64,000 nucleotides of DNA, from the NCBI RefSeq assembly GCF_932526225.1, contig NC_064037.1:620001-684000 (forward strand), in the 5' to 3' direction. Positions within the stretch are counted from its first letter, which is position 1; every line of letters starts with the position of its first letter. The notes under the pieces are model-generated. The model had not been told where the DNA came from. It ran no database searches and saw nothing but the letters and a program-made list of their open reading frames with translations. This DNA is from Nematostella vectensis (taxonomy: Eukaryota > Cnidaria > Anthozoa > Actiniaria > Edwardsiidae). Made by a program: the position numbers and the translations under genes. Positions 35,701 through 51,000 of the stretch are shown here, piece by piece.

Positions 35701-38700
35701 GCACACAAGAACTAACTAGATTCCTTGGATAACATGATTAAGTAGATTCTAACATAGAGCATAGCGCTCGATAGATTGATATACCTTTTTTCAGAGTATA
35801 CTGTTTTATTTTTCCTAATGTTACTTTTTTGAATTTACATTCGGAAAAAAAAATATCGATTGTAACCTTTTGGAGGTTACACTCGTAAAACGAATTCCCG
35901 AATGTAACCCTGAAGCTTTTCCCGAATGTAACCTCCAGTCCGATGGTGACTTTGCTTGGGATAGTTTACGATACCAATAGTATTAAAAGTAATTTTCATT
36001 ACAATTCCCTTCAGCAATGCCACGTTAGTCTTTCGTTGCGGGCACTTGACTACTAACGCAGCGACCCGGGTTCGATTCCCGCTGATAGCCTATTTTTTTT
36101 TCTTTATTTTTTTTTTCAATTATCGATACTTAATTATACTGTTCTTGGTGTGTCATGACATAAAAAGAAGGTATAGGGACATTTTTATGTACTCTCAGCA
36201 TCTTTGATGTTCTCATGCTTTGTTCAGGATCCTGTACATATTTTATGCACACAAGAACTAACTAGATTCCTTGGATAACTTGATTAAGTAGATTCTAACA
36301 TAGAGCATAGCGCTCGATAGATTGATATACCTTTTTTCCGAGTATACTGTTTTATTTTTCCTAATGTTACTTTTTTGAATTTTTATATTCGGAAAAAAAA
36401 TTATCGATTGTAACCTTTTGGAGGTTACACTCGTAAAACAAATTCCCGAATGTAACCCTGAAGCTTTTCCCGAATGTAACCTCCAGTCCGATGGTGACTT
36501 TGCTTGGGATAGTTTACGATACCAATAGTATTAAAAGTAATTTTCATTACAATTCCCTTCAGCAATGCCACGTTAGTCTTTTGTTGCGGGCACTTGACTA
36601 CTAACGCAGCGACCCGGGTTCGATTCCCGCTGATAGTCTTTTTTTTTTCTTTATTTTTTTTTTTTTTAAATATCGATACTTAATTATACTGTTCTTGGTG
36701 TGTCATGACATAAAAAGAAGGTATAGGGACATTTTTATGTACTCTCAGCATCTTTGATGTGCTCATGCTTTGTTCAGGATCCTGTACATATTTTATGCAC
36801 ACAAGAACTAACTAGATTCCTTGGATAACCTGATTAAGTAGATTCTAACATAGAGCATAGCGCTCGATAGATTGATATACCTTTTTTTCCGAGTATACTG
36901 TTTTATTTTTCCTAATGTTACTTTTTGGAATTTACATTCGGAAAAAAAATTATCGATTGTAACCTTTTGGAGGTTACACTCGTAAAACAAATTCCCGAAT
37001 GTAACCCTGAAGCTTTTCCCGAATGTAACCTCCAGTCCGATGGTGACTTTGCTTGGGATAGTTTACGATACCAATAGTATTAAAAGTAATTTTCATTACA
37101 ATTCCCTTCAGCAATGTCACGTTAGTCTTTCGTTGCGGGCACTAGACTACTAACGCAGCTACCCGGGTTCGATTCCCGCTGATAGCCTATTTTTTTTTTT
37201 CTTTATTTTTTTTTAAATATCGATACTTAATTATACTGTTCTTGGTGTGTCATGACATAAAAAGAAGGTATAGGGATATTTTTATGTACTCTCAGCATCT
37301 TTGATGTGCTCATGCTTTGTTCAGGATCCTGTACATATTTTATGCACACAAGAACTAACTAGATTCCTTGGATAACTTGATTAAGTAGATTCTAACATAG
37401 AGCATAGCGCTCGATAGATTGATATACCTTTTTTCCGAGTATACTGTTTTATTTTTCCTAATGTTACTTTTTTGAATTTACATTCGGAAAAAAAATTATC
37501 GATTGTAACCTTTTGGAGGTTACACTGAAGGTTAACCCTGAAGCTTTTCCCGAATGTAACCTCCAGTCCGATGGTGACTTTGCTTGGGATAGTTTACGAT
37601 ACCAATAGTGTTAAAAGTAATTTTCATTACAATTCCCTTCAGCAATGCCACGTTAGTCTTTCGTTGCGGTCACTTGACTACTAACGCAGCGACCCGGGTT
37701 CGATTCCCGCTGATAGCCAATTTTTTTTTCTTAATTTTTTTTAAAATATCGATACTTACTTATACTGTTCTTGGTGTGTCATGACATAAAAAGAAGGTAT
37801 AGGGATATTTTTATGTACTCTCAGCATCTTTGATGTGCTCATGCTTTGTTCAGGATCCTGTGCATATTATATGCACACAAGAACTAACTAGATTCCTTGG
37901 ATAACATGATTAAGTAGATTCTAACATAGAGCATAGCGCTCGATAGATTGATATACCTTTTTTCCGAGTATACTGTTTTATTTTTCCTAATGTTACTTTT
38001 TTGAATTTACATTCGGAAACAAAATTATCGATTGTAACCTTTTGGAGGTTACACTCGTAAAACGAATTCCCGAATGTAACCCTGAAGCTTTTCCCGAATG
38101 TAACCTCCAGTCCGATGGTGACTTTGCTTGGGATAGTTTACGATACCAATAGTATTAAAAGTAATTTTCATTACAATTCCCTTCAGCAATGCCACGTTAG
38201 TCTTTCGTTGCGGACACTTGACTACTAACGCAGCGACCCGGGTTCGATTCCCGCTGATAGCCTATTTTTTTTTCTTTATTTTTTTTTTCAAATATCGATA
38301 CTTAATTATACTGTTCTTGGTGTGTCATGACATAAAAAGAAGGTATAGGGACATTTTTATGTACTCTCAGCATCTTTGATGTTCTCATGCTTTGTTCAGG
38401 ATCCTGTACATATTTTATGCACACAAGAACTAACTAGATTCCTTGGATAACTTGATTAAGTAGATTCTAACATAGAGCATAGCGCTCGATAGATTGATAT
38501 ACCTTTTTTCCGAGTATACTGTTTTATTTTTCCTAATGTTACTTTTTTGAATTTACATTCGGAAAAAAAATTATCGATTGTAACCTTTTGGAGGTTACAC
38601 TCGTAAAACAAATTCCCGAATGTAACCCTGAAGCTTTACCCGAATGTAACCTCCAGTCCGATGGTGACTTTGCTTGGGATAGTTTACGATACCAATAGTA

Positions 38701-41700
38701 TTAAAAGTAATTTTCATTACAATTCCTATCAGCAATGCCACGTTAGTCTTTTGTTGCGGGCACTTGACTACTAACGCAGCGACCCGGGTTCGATTCCCGC
38801 TGATAGCCTATTTTTTTTTCTTTATTTTTTTTTTAAATATCGATACTTAATTATACTGTTCTTGGTGTGTCATGACATAAAAAGAAGGTATAGGGACATT
38901 TTTATGTACTCTCAACATCTTTGATGTGCTCATGCTTTGTTCAGGATCCTGTACATATTTTATGCACACAAGAACTAAATAGATTCCTTGGATAACTTGA
39001 TTAAGTAGATTCTAACATAGAGCATAGCGCTCGATAGATTGATATACCTTTTTTCCGAGTATACTGTTTTATTTTTCCTAATGTTACTTTTTGGAATTTA
39101 CATTCGGAAAAAAAATTATCGATTGTAACCTTTTGGAGGTTACACTCGTAAAACAAATTCCCGAATGTAACCCTGAAGCTTTTCCCGAATGTAACCTCCA
39201 GTCCGATGGTGACTTTGCTTGGGATAGTTTACGATACCAATAGTATTAAAAGTAATTTTCATTACAATTCCCTTCAGCAATGTCACGTTAGTCTTTCGTT
39301 GCGGGCACTTGACTACTAACGCAGCGACCCGGGTTCGATTCCCCCAGATAGCCTATTTTTTTTCTTTATTTTTTTTTTTAAAAATCGATACTTAATTATA
39401 CTGTTCTTGGTGTGTAATGACATAAAAAGGAGGTATAGGGACATTTTTATGTACTCTCAGCATCTTTGATGTGCTCATGCTTTGTTCAGGATCCTGTACA
39501 TATTTTATGCACACAAGAACTAACTAGATTCCTTGGATAACATGATTAAGTAGATTCTATCATAGAGCATAGCGCTCGATAGATTGATATACCTTTTTTT
39601 CCGAGTATACTGTTTTATTTTTCCTAATGTTACTTTTTTGAATTTACATTCGGAAAAAAAATATCGATTGTAACCTTTTGGAGGTTACACTCGTAAAACG
39701 AAATTCCCGAATGTAACCCTGAAGCTTTTCCCGAATGTAACCTCCAGTCCGATTGTGACTTTGCTTGGGATAGTTTACGATACCAATAGTATTAAAAGTA
39801 ATTTTCATTACAATTCCCTTCAGCAATGCCACGTTAGTCTTTTGTTGCGGGCACTTGACTACTAACGCAGCTACCCGGGTTCGATTCCCGCTGATAGTCT
39901 ATTTTTTTTTCTTTATTTTTTTTTTTAAATATCGATACTTAATTATACTGTTCTTGGTGTGTCATGACATAAAAAGAAGGTATAGGGACATTTTTATGTA
40001 CTCTCAGCATCTTTGATGTGCTCATGCTTTGTTCAGGATCCTGTACATATTTTATGCACACAAGAACTAACTAGATTCCTTGGATAACTTGATTAAGTAT
40101 ATTCTAACATAGAGCATAGCGCTCGATAGATTGATATACCTTTTTTTCCGAGTATACTGTTTTATTTTTCCTAATGTTACTTTTTGGAATTTACATTCGG
40201 AAAAAAAAATTATCGATTGTAACCTTTTGGAGGTTACACTCGTAAAACAAATTCCCGAATGTAACCCTGAAGCTTTTCCCGAATGTAACCTCCAGTCCGA
40301 TGGTGACTTTGCTTGGGATAGTTTACGATACCAATAGTATTAAAAGTAATTTTCATTACAATTCCTATCAGCAATGCCACGTTAGTCTTTCGTTGCGGGC
40401 ACTTGACTACTAACGCAGCGACCCGGGTTCGATTCCCGCTGATAGCCTATTTTTTTTCTTTATTTTTTTTTTAAATATCGATACTAAAATTATACTGTTC
40501 TTGGTGTGTCATGACATAAAAAGAAGGTATAGGGGCATTTTTATGTACTCTCAGCATCTTTGATGTGCTCATGCTTTGTTCAGGATCCTGTACATATTTT
40601 ATGCACACAAGAACTAACTAGATTCCTTGGATAACTTGATTAAGTAGATTCTAACATAGAGCATAGCGCTCGATAGATTGATATACCTTTTTTTCCGAGT
40701 ATACTGTTTTATTTTTCCTAATGTTACTTTTTTGGAATTAACATTCGGAAAAAAAAATATCGATTGTAACCTTTTGGAGGTTACACTCGTAAAACAAATT
40801 CCCGAATGTAACCCTGAAGCTTTTCCCGAATGTAACCTCCAGTCCGATGGTGACTTTGCTTGGGATAGTTTACGATACCAATAGTATTAAAAGTAATTTT
40901 CATTACAATTCCATTCAGCAATGTCACGTTAGTCTTTCGTTGCGGGCACTTGACTACTAACGCAGCGACCTGGGTTCGATTCCCGCTGATAGCCTATTTT
41001 TTTTTCTTTATTTTTTTTTTTAAATATCGATACTTAATTATACTGTTCTTGGTGTGTGACATAAAAAGAAGGTATAGGGACATTTTTATGTACTCTCAGC
41101 ATCTTTGATGTGCTCATGCTTTGTTCAGGATCCTGTACATATTATATGCACACAAGAACTAACTAGATTCCTTGGATAACATGATTAAGTAGATTCTAAC
41201 ATAGAGCATAGCGCTCGATAGATTGATATACCTTTTTTTCCGAGTATACTGTTTTATTTTTCCTAATGTTACTTTTTGGAATTTACATTCGGAAAAAAAA
41301 TTATCGATTGTAACCTTTTGGAGGTTACACTCGTAAAACAAATTCCCGAATGTAACCCTGAAGCTTTTCCCGAATGTAACCTCCAGTCCGATGGTGACTT
41401 TGCTTGGGATAGTTTACGATACCAATAGTATTAAAAGTAATTTTCATTACAATTCCCTTCAGCAATGTCACGTTAATCTTTCGTTGCGGGCACTTGACTA
41501 CTAACGCAGCAACCCGGGTTCGATTCCCGCTGATAGCCTATTTTTTTTTTCTTTATTTTTTTTTTTTAAATATCGATACTTAATTATACTGTTCTTGGTG
41601 TGTCATGACATAAAAAGAAGGTATAGGGATATTTTTATGTACTCTCAGCATCTTTGATGTGCTCATGCTTTGTTCAGGATCCTGTACATATTTTATGCAC

Positions 41701-42041
41701 ACAAGAACTAACTAGATTCCTTGGATAACTTGATTAAGTAGATTCTAACATAGAGCATAGCGATCGATAGATTGATATACCTTTTTTTTCCGAGTATACT
41801 GTTTTATTTTTCCTAATGTTACTTTTTGGAATTTACATTCGGAAAAAAAATTATCGATTGTAACCTTTTGGAGGTTACACTCGTAAAACGAATTCCTGAA
41901 TGTAACACTGAAGCTTTTCCCGAATGTAACCTCCAGTCCGATGGTGACTTTGCTTGGGATAGTTTACGATACCAATAGTATTAAAAGTAATTTTCATTAC
42001 AATTCCCTTCAGCAATGCCACGTTAGTCTTTCGTTGCGGAC
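32768..42041 (+). repeat. Mosaic stretch of mixed monomer types (monomers 61-77)
   Basis: No long block copy is obvious here. Monomers recombine types found elsewhere: 63-64 and 69-70 match 23-24; 67 and 71 are the GTTCTCATG type of 16 and 93; 73 is the CCCCCAGATAGCC / GTGTGTAATGAC type of 22, 28, 38 and 55; 74-75 resemble 9-10; 75-77 resemble 10-12. Monomer lengths are the most uneven in the window (531-550 bp). Nothing outside the satellite is seen. Confidence 0.75.
37141..37671 (+). repeat. Shortened monomer (531 bp) with an indel in the motif cluster
   Basis: Near 37526 the sequence reads GGTTACACTGAAGGTTAACCC, where other monomers have about 15 more bases including the fourth CGAATGTAACC motif and the EcoRI-type GAATTC. 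It has therefore lost one motif of the five. This is the only large length change in the whole array, so a deletion with short filler sequence is the simplest explanation. Confidence 0.85.
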
Positions 42042-45000
42042 ACTTGACTACTAACGCAGCGACCCGGGTTCGATTCCCGCTGATAGCCTATTTTTTTTCT
42101 TTATTTTTTTTTTAAATATCGATACTTAATTATACTGTTCTTGGTGTGTCATGACATAAAAAGAAGGTATAGGGATATTTTTATGTACTCTCAGCATCTT
42201 TGATGTTCTCATGCTTTGTTCAGGATCCTGTACATATTTTATGCACACAAGAACTAACTAGATTCCTTGGATAACTTGATTAAGTAGATTCTAACATAGA
42301 GCATAGCGCTCGATAGATTGATATACCTTTTTTCCGAGTATACTGTTTTATTTTTCCTAATGTTACTTTTTTGAATTTACATTCGGAAAAAAAATTATCG
42401 ATTGTAACCTTTTGGAGGTTACACTCGTAAAACAAATTCCCGAATGTAACCCTGAAGCTTTACCCGAATGTAACCTCCAGTCCGATTGTGACTTTGCTTG
42501 GGATAGTTTACGATACCAATAGTATTAAAAGTAATTTTCATTACAATTCCCTTCAGCAATGCCACGTTAGTCTTTTGTTGCGGGCACTTGACTACTAACG
42601 CAGCGACCCGGGTTCGATTCCCGCTGATAGCCTATTTTTTTTTCTTTATTTTTTTTTTTAAATATCGATACTTAATTATACTGTTCTTGGTGTGTCATGA
42701 CATAAAAAGAAGGTATAGGGACATTTTTATGTACTCTCAGCATCTTTGATGTGCTCATGCTTTGTTCAGGATCCTGTACATATTTTATGCACACAAGAAC
42801 TAAATAGATTCCTTGGATAACTTGATTAAGTAGATTCTAACATAGAGCATAGCGCTCGATAGATTGATATACCTTTTTTCCGAGTATACTGTTTTATTTT
42901 TCCTAATGTTACTTTATGGAATTTACATTCGGAAAAAAAATTATCGATTGTAACCTTTTGGAGGTTACACTCGTAAAACAAATTCCCGAATGTAACCCTG
43001 AAGCTTTTCCCGAATGTAACCTCCAGTCCGATGGTGACTTTGCTTGGGATAGTTTACGATACCAATAGTATTAAAAGTAATTTTCATTACAATTCCCTTC
43101 AGCAATGTCACGTTAGTCTTTCGTTGCGGGCACTTGACTACTAACGCAGCGACCTGGGTTCGATTCCCGCTGATAGCCTATTTTTTTTTTCTTTATTTTT
43201 TTTTTTAAATATCGATACTTAATTATACTGTTCTTGGTGTGTGACATAAAAAGAAGGTATAGGGACATTTTTATGTACTCTCAGCATCTTTGATGTGCTC
43301 ATGCTTTGTTCAGGATCCTGTACATATTATATGCACACAAGAACTAACTAGATTCCTTGGATAACATGATTAAGTAGATTCTAACATAGAGCATAGCGCT
43401 CGATAGATTGATATACCTTTTTTTCCGAGTATACTGTTTTATTTTTCCTAATGTTACTTTTTGGAATTTACATTCGGAAAAAAAATTATCGATTGTAACC
43501 TTTTGGAGGTTACACTCGTAAAACAAATTCCCGAATGTAACCCTGAAGCTTTTCCCGAATGTAACCTCCAGTCCGATGGTGACTTTGCTTGGGATAGTTT
43601 ACGATACCAATAGTATTAAAAGTAATTTTCATTACAATTCCCTTCAGCAATGTCACGTTAATCTTTCGTTGCGGGCACTTGACTACTAACGCAGCAACCC
43701 GGGTTCGATTCCCGCTGATAGCCTATTTTTTTTTTCTTTATTTTTTTTTTTTTAATATCGATACTTAATTATACTGTTCTTGGTGTGTCATGACATAAAA
43801 AGAAGGTATAGGGATATTTTTATGTACTCTCAGCATCTTTGATGTGCTCATGCTTTGTTCAGGATCCTGTACATATTTTATGCACACAAGAACTAACTAG
43901 ATTCCTTGGATAACTTGATTAAGTAGATTCTAACATAGAGCATAGCGATCGATAGATTGATATACCTTTTTTTTCCGAGTATACTGTTTTATTTTTCCTA
44001 ATGTTACTTTTTGGAATTTACATTCGGAAAAAAAATTATCGATTGTAACCTTTTGGAGGTTACACTCGTAAAACAAATTCCCGAATGTAACCCTGAAGCT
44101 TTTCCCGAATGTAACCTCCAGTCCGATGGTGACTTTGCTTGGGATAGTTTACGATACCAATAGTATTAAAAGTAATTTTCATTACAATTCCCTTCAGCAA
44201 TGTCACGTTAATCTTTCGTTGCGGGCACTTGACTACTAACGCAGCAACCCGGGTTCGATTCCCGCTGATAGCCTATTTTTTTTTCTTTTTTTTTTTTTTA
44301 AATATCGATACTTAATTATACTGTTCTTGGTGTGTCATGACATAAAAATAAGGTATAGGGATATTTTTATGTACTCTCAGCATCTTTGATGTGCTCATGC
44401 TTTGTTCAGGATCCTGTACATATTTTATGCACACAAGAACTAACTAGATTCCTTGGATAACTTGATTAAGTAGATTCTAACATAGAGCATAGCGCTCGAT
44501 AGATTGATATACCTTTTTTCCGAGTATACTGTTTTATTTTTCCTAATGTTACTTTTTTGAATTTACATTCGGAAAAAAAATTATCGATTGTAACCTTTTG
44601 GAGGTTACACTCGTAAAACGAATTCCCGAATGTAACCCTGAAGCTTTTCCCGAATGTAACCTCCAGTCCGATGGTGACTTTGCTTGGGATAGTTTACGAT
44701 ACCAATAGTATTAAAAGTAATTTTCATTACAATTCCCTTCAGCAATGCCACGTTAGTCTTTTGTTGCGGGCACTTGACTACTAACGCAGCGACCCGTGTT
44801 CGATTCCCGCTGATAGCCTATTTTTTTTTCTTTATTTTTTTTTTCAAATGTCGATAATTAATTATACTGTTCTTGGTGTGTCATGACATAAAAAGAAGGT
44901 ATAGGGACATTTTTATGTACTCTCAGCATCTTTGATGTGCTCATGCTTTGTTCAGGATCCTGTGCATATTATATGCACACAAGAACTAACTAGATTCCTT

Positions 45001-48000
45001 GGATAACATGATTAAGTAGATTCTAACATAGAGCATAGCGCTCGATAGATTGATATACCTTTTTTTCCGAGTATACTGTTTTATTTTTCCTAATGTTACT
45101 TTTTGGAATTTACATTCGGAAAAAAAATTATCGATTGTAACCTTTTGGAGGTTACACTCGTAAAACAAATTCCCGAATGTAACCCTGAAGCTTTTCCCGA
45201 ATGTAACCTCCAGTCCGATTGTGACTTTGCTTGGGATAGTTTACGATACCAATAGTATTAAAAGTAATTTTCATTACAATTCCCTTCAGCAATGCCACGT
45301 TAGTCTTTTGTTGCGGGCACTTGACTACTAACGCAGCTACACGGGTTCGATTCCCGCTGATAGCCTATTTTTTTTCTTTATTTTTTTTTCAAATATCGAT
45401 ACTTAATTATACTGTTCTTGGTGTGTCATGACATAAAAAGAAGGTATAGGGACATTTTTATGTACTCTCAGCATCTTTGATGTGCTCATGCTTTGTTCAG
45501 GATCCTGTGCATATTATATGCACACAAGAACTAACTAGATTCCTTGGATAACATGATTAAGTAGATTCTAACATAGAGCATAGCGCTCGATAGATTGATA
45601 TACCTTTTTTCCGAGTATACTGTTTTATTTTTCCTAATGTTACTTTTTTGAATTTACATTCGGAAAAAAAATTATCGATTGTAACCTTTTGGAGGTTACA
45701 CTCGTAAAACGAATTCCCGAAAGTAACCCTGAAGCTTTTCCCGAATGTAACCTCCAGTCCGATGGTGACTTTGCTTGGGATAGTTTACAATACCAATAGT
45801 ATTAAAAGTAATTTTCATTACAATTCCCTTCAGCAATGCCACGTTAGTCTTTCGTTGCGGGCACTTGACTACTAACGCAGCGACCCGGGTTCGATTTCCG
45901 CTGATAGCCTATTTTTTTTTCTTTATTTTTTTTTCTTCAAATATCGATACTTAATTATACTGTTCTTGGTGTGTCATGACATAAAAAGAAGGTATAGGGA
46001 CATTTTTATGTACTCTCAGCATCTTTGATGTTTTCATGCTTTGTTCAGGATCCTGTACATATTTTATGCACACAAGAACTAACTAGATTCCTTGGATAAC
46101 TTGATTAAGTAGATTCTAACATAGAGCATAGCGCTCGATAGATTGATATACCTTTTTTCCGAGTATACTGTTTTATTTTTCCTAATGTTACTTTTTTGAA
46201 TTTACATTCGGAAAAAAAATTATCGATTGTAACCTTTTGGAGGTTACACTCGTAAAACAAATTCCCGAATGTAACCCTGAAGCTTTTCCCGAAAGTAACC
46301 TCCAGTCCGATGGTGACTTTGCTTGGGATAGTTTACGATACCAATAGTATTAAAAGTAATTTTCATTACAATTCCCTTCAGCAATGCCACGTTAGTCTTT
46401 TGTTGCGGGCACTTGACTACTAACGCAGCGACCCGGGTTCGATTCCCGCTGATAGCCTATTTTTTTACTTTCTATTTTTTTAAATATCGATACTTAATTA
46501 TACTGTTCTTGGTGTGTCATGACATAAAAAGAAGGTATAGGGGCATTTTTATGTACTCTCAGCATCTTTGATGTGCTCATGCTTTGTTCAGGATCCTGTA
46601 CATATTTTATGCACACAAGAACTAACTAGATTCCTTGGATAACTTGATTAAGTATATTCTAACATAGAGCATAGCGCTCGATAGATTGATATACCTTTTT
46701 TTCCGAGTATACTGTTTTATTTTTCCTAATGTTACTTTTTGGAATTTACATTCGGAAAAAAAATTATCGATTGTAACCTTTTGGAGGTTACACTCGTAAA
46801 ACAAATTCCCGAATGTAACCCTGAAGCTTTTCCCGAATGTAACCTCCAGTCCGATGGTGACTTTGCTTGGGATAGTTTACGATACCAATAGTATTAAAAG
46901 TAATTTTCATTACAATTCCCTTCAGCAATGCCACGTTAGTCTTTCGTTGCGGGCACTTGACTACTAACGCAGCGACCCGGGTTCGATTCCCGCTGATAGC
47001 CTATTTTTTTTCTTTATTTTTTTTTAAATATCGATACTAAAATTATACTGTTCTTGGTGTGTCATGACATAAAAAGAAGGTATAGGGACATTTTTATGTA
47101 CTCTCAGCATCTTTGATGTGCTCATGCTTTGTTCAGGATCCTGTACATATTTTATGCACACAAGAACTAACTAGATTCCTTGGATAACTTGATTAAGTAG
47201 ATTCTAACATAGAGCATAGCGCTCGATAGATTGATATACCTTTTTTTCCGAGTATACTGTTTTATTTTTCCTAATGTTACTTTTTTGGAATTTACATTCG
47301 AAAAAAAAAAAATCGATTGTAACCTTTTGGAGGTTACACTCGTAAAACAAATTCCCGAATGTAACCCTGAAGCTTTTCCCGAATGTAACCTCCAGTCCGA
47401 TGGTGACTTTGCTTGGGATAGTTTACGATACCAATAGTATTAAAAGTAATTTTCATTACAATTCCCTTCAGCAATGTCACGTTAGTCTTTCGTTGCGGGC
47501 ACTTGACTACTAACGCAGCGACCTGGGTTCGATTCCCGCTGATAGCCTATTTTTTTTTTCTTTATTTTTTTTTTTAAATATCGATACTTAATTATACTGT
47601 TCTTGGTGTGTGACATAAAAAGAAGGTATAGGGACATTTTTATGTACTCTCAGCATCTTTGATGTGCTCATGCTTTGTTCAGGTTCCTGTACATATTATA
47701 TGCACACAAGAACTAACTAGATTCCTTGGATAACATGATTAAGTAGATTCTAACATAGAGCATAGCGCTCGATAGATTGATATACCTTTTTTTCCGAGTA
47801 TACTGTTTTATTTTTCCTAATGTTACTTTTTGGAATTTACATTCGGAAAAAAAATTATCGATTGTAACCTTTTGGAGGTTACACTCGTAAAACAAATTCC
47901 CGAATGTAACCCTGAAGCTTTTCCCGAATGTAACCTCCAGTCCGATGGTGACTTTGCTTGGGATAGTTTACGATACCAATAGTATTAAAAGTAATTTTCA

Positions 48001-51000
48001 TTACAATTCCCTTCAGCAATGTCACGTTAATCTTTCGTTGCGGGCACTTGACTACTAACGCAGCAACCCGGGTTCGATTCCCGCTGATAGCCTATTTTTT
48101 TTTTCTTTATTTTTTTTTTTTTAATATCGATACTTAATTATACTGTTCTTGGTGTGTCATGACATAAAAAGAAGGTATAGGGATATTTTTATGTACTCTC
48201 AGCATCTTTGATGTGCTCATGCTTTGTTCAGGATCCTGTACATATTTTATGCACACAAGAACTAACTAGATTCCTTGGATAACTTGATTAAGTAGATTCT
48301 AACATAGAGCATAGCGATCGATAGATTGATATACCTTTTTTTTCCGAGTATACTGTTTTATTTTTCCTAATGTTACTTTTTGGAATTTACATTCGGAAAA
48401 AAAATTATCGATTGTAACCTTTTGGAGGTTACACTCGTAAAACAAATTCCCGAATGTAACCCTGAAGCTTTTCCCGAATGTAACCTCCAGTCCGATGGTG
48501 ACTTTGCTTGGGATAGTTTACGATACCAATAGTATTAAAAGTAATTTTCATTACAATTCCCTTCAGCAATGTCACGTTAATCTTTCGTTGCGGGCACTTG
48601 ACTACTAACGCAGCAACCCGGGTTCGATTCCCGCTGATAGCCTATTTGTTTTTTCTTTTTTTTTTTTTTAAATATCGATACTTAATTATACTGTTCTTGG
48701 TGTGTCATGACATAAAAAGAAGGTATAAGGATATTTTTATGTACTCTCAGCATCTTTGATGTGCTCATGCTTTGTTCAGGATCCTGTACATATTTTATGC
48801 ACACAAGAACTAACTAGATTCCTTGGATAACTTGATTAAGTAGATTCTAACATAGAGCATAGCGCTCGATAGATTGATATACCTTTTTTCCGAGTATACT
48901 GTTTTATTTTTCCTAATGTTACTTTTTTGAATTTACATTCGGAAAAAAAATTATCGATTGTAACCTTTTGGAGGTTACACTCGTAAAACGAATTCCCGAA
49001 TGTAACCCTGAAGCTTTTCCCGAATGTAACCTCCAGTCCGATGGTGACTTTGCTTGGGATAGTTTACGATACCAATAGTATTAAAAGTAATTTTCATTAC
49101 AATTCCCTTCAGCAATGCCACGTTAGTCTTTCGTTGCGGGCACTTGACTACTAACGCAGCGACCCGTGTTCGATTCCCGCTGATAGCCTATTTTTTTTTC
49201 TTTATTTTTTTTTTCAAATATCGATAATTAATTATACTGTTCTTGGTGTGTCATGACATAAAAAGAAGGTATAGGGACATTTTTATGTACTCTCAGCATC
49301 TTTGATGTGCTCATGCTTTGTTCAGGATCCTGTACATATTTTATGCACACAAGAACTAACTAGATTCCTTGGATAACTTGATTAAGTAGATTCTAACATA
49401 GAGCATAGCGCTCGATAGATTGATATACCTTTTTTCCGAGTATACTGTTTTATTTTTCCTAATGTTACTTTTTTGAATTTACATTCGGAAAAAAAATTAT
49501 CGATTGTAACCTTTTGGAGGTTACACTCGTAAAACGAATTCCCGAATGTAACCCTGAAGCTTTTCCCGAATGTAACCTCCAGTCCGATGGTGACTTTGCT
49601 TGGTATAGTTTACGATACCAATAGTATTAAAAGTAATTTTCATTACAATTCCCTTCAGCAATGCCACGTTAGTCTTTCGTTGCGGGCACTTGACTACTAA
49701 CGCAGCGACCCGTGTTCGATTCCCGCTGATAGCCTATTTTTTTTTCTTTATTTTTTTTTTCAAATATCGATAATTAATTATACTGTTCTTGGTGTGTCAT
49801 GACATAAAAAGAAGGTATAGGGACATTTTTATGTACTCTCAGCATCTTTGATGTGCTCATGCTTTGTTCAGGATCCTGTGCATATTATATGCACACAAGA
49901 ACTAACTAGATTCCTTGGATAACATGATTAAGTAGATTCTAACATAGAGCATAGCGCTCGATAGATTGATATACCTTTTTTTCCGAGTATACTGTTTTAT
50001 TTTTCCTAATGTTACTTTTTGGAATTTACATTCGGAAAAAAAATTATCGATTGTAACCTTTTGGAGGTTACACTCGTAAAACAAATTCCCGAATGTAACC
50101 CTGAAGCTTTTCCCGAATGTAACCTCCATTCCGATGGTGACTTTGCTTGGGATAGTTTACCATACCAATAGTATTAAAAGTAATTTTCATTACAATTCCC
50201 TTCAGCAATGCCACGTTAGTCTTTCGTTGCGGGCACTTGACTACTAACGCAGCGACCCGGGTTCGATTCCCGCTGATAGCCTATTTTTTTTTCTTTATTT
50301 TTTTTTTTTCAAATATCGATACTTAATTATACTGTTCTTGGTGTGTCATGACATAAAAAGAAGGTATAGGGACATTTTTATGTACTCTCAGCATCTTTGA
50401 TGTTCTCATGCTTTGTTCAGGATCCTGTACATATTTTATGCACACAAGAACTAACTAGATTCCTTGGATAACTTGATTAAGTAGATTCTAACATAGAGCA
50501 TAGCGCTCGATAGATTGATATACCTTTTTTCCGAGTATACTGTTTTATTTTTCCTAATGTTACTTTTTTGAATTTACATTCGGAAAAAAAATTATCGATT
50601 GTAACCTTTTGGAGGTTACACTCGTAAAACAAATTCCCGAATGTAACCCTGAAGCTTTTCCCGAATGTAACCTCCAGTCCGATGGTGACTTTGCTTGGGA
50701 TAGTTTACGATACCAATAGTATTAAAAGTAATTTTCATTACAATTCCCTTCAGCAATGTCACGTTAGTCTTTCGTTGCGGGCACTTGACTACTAACGCAG
50801 CGACCTGGGTTCGATTCCCGCTGATACCCTATTTTTTTTTTCTTTATTTTTTTTTTTAAATATCGATACTTAATTATACTGTTCTTGGTGTGTGACATAA
50901 AAAGAAGGTATAGGGACATTTTTATGTACTCTCAGCATCTTTGATGTGCTCATGCTTTGTTCAGGTTCCTGTACATATTATATGCACACAAGAACTAACT

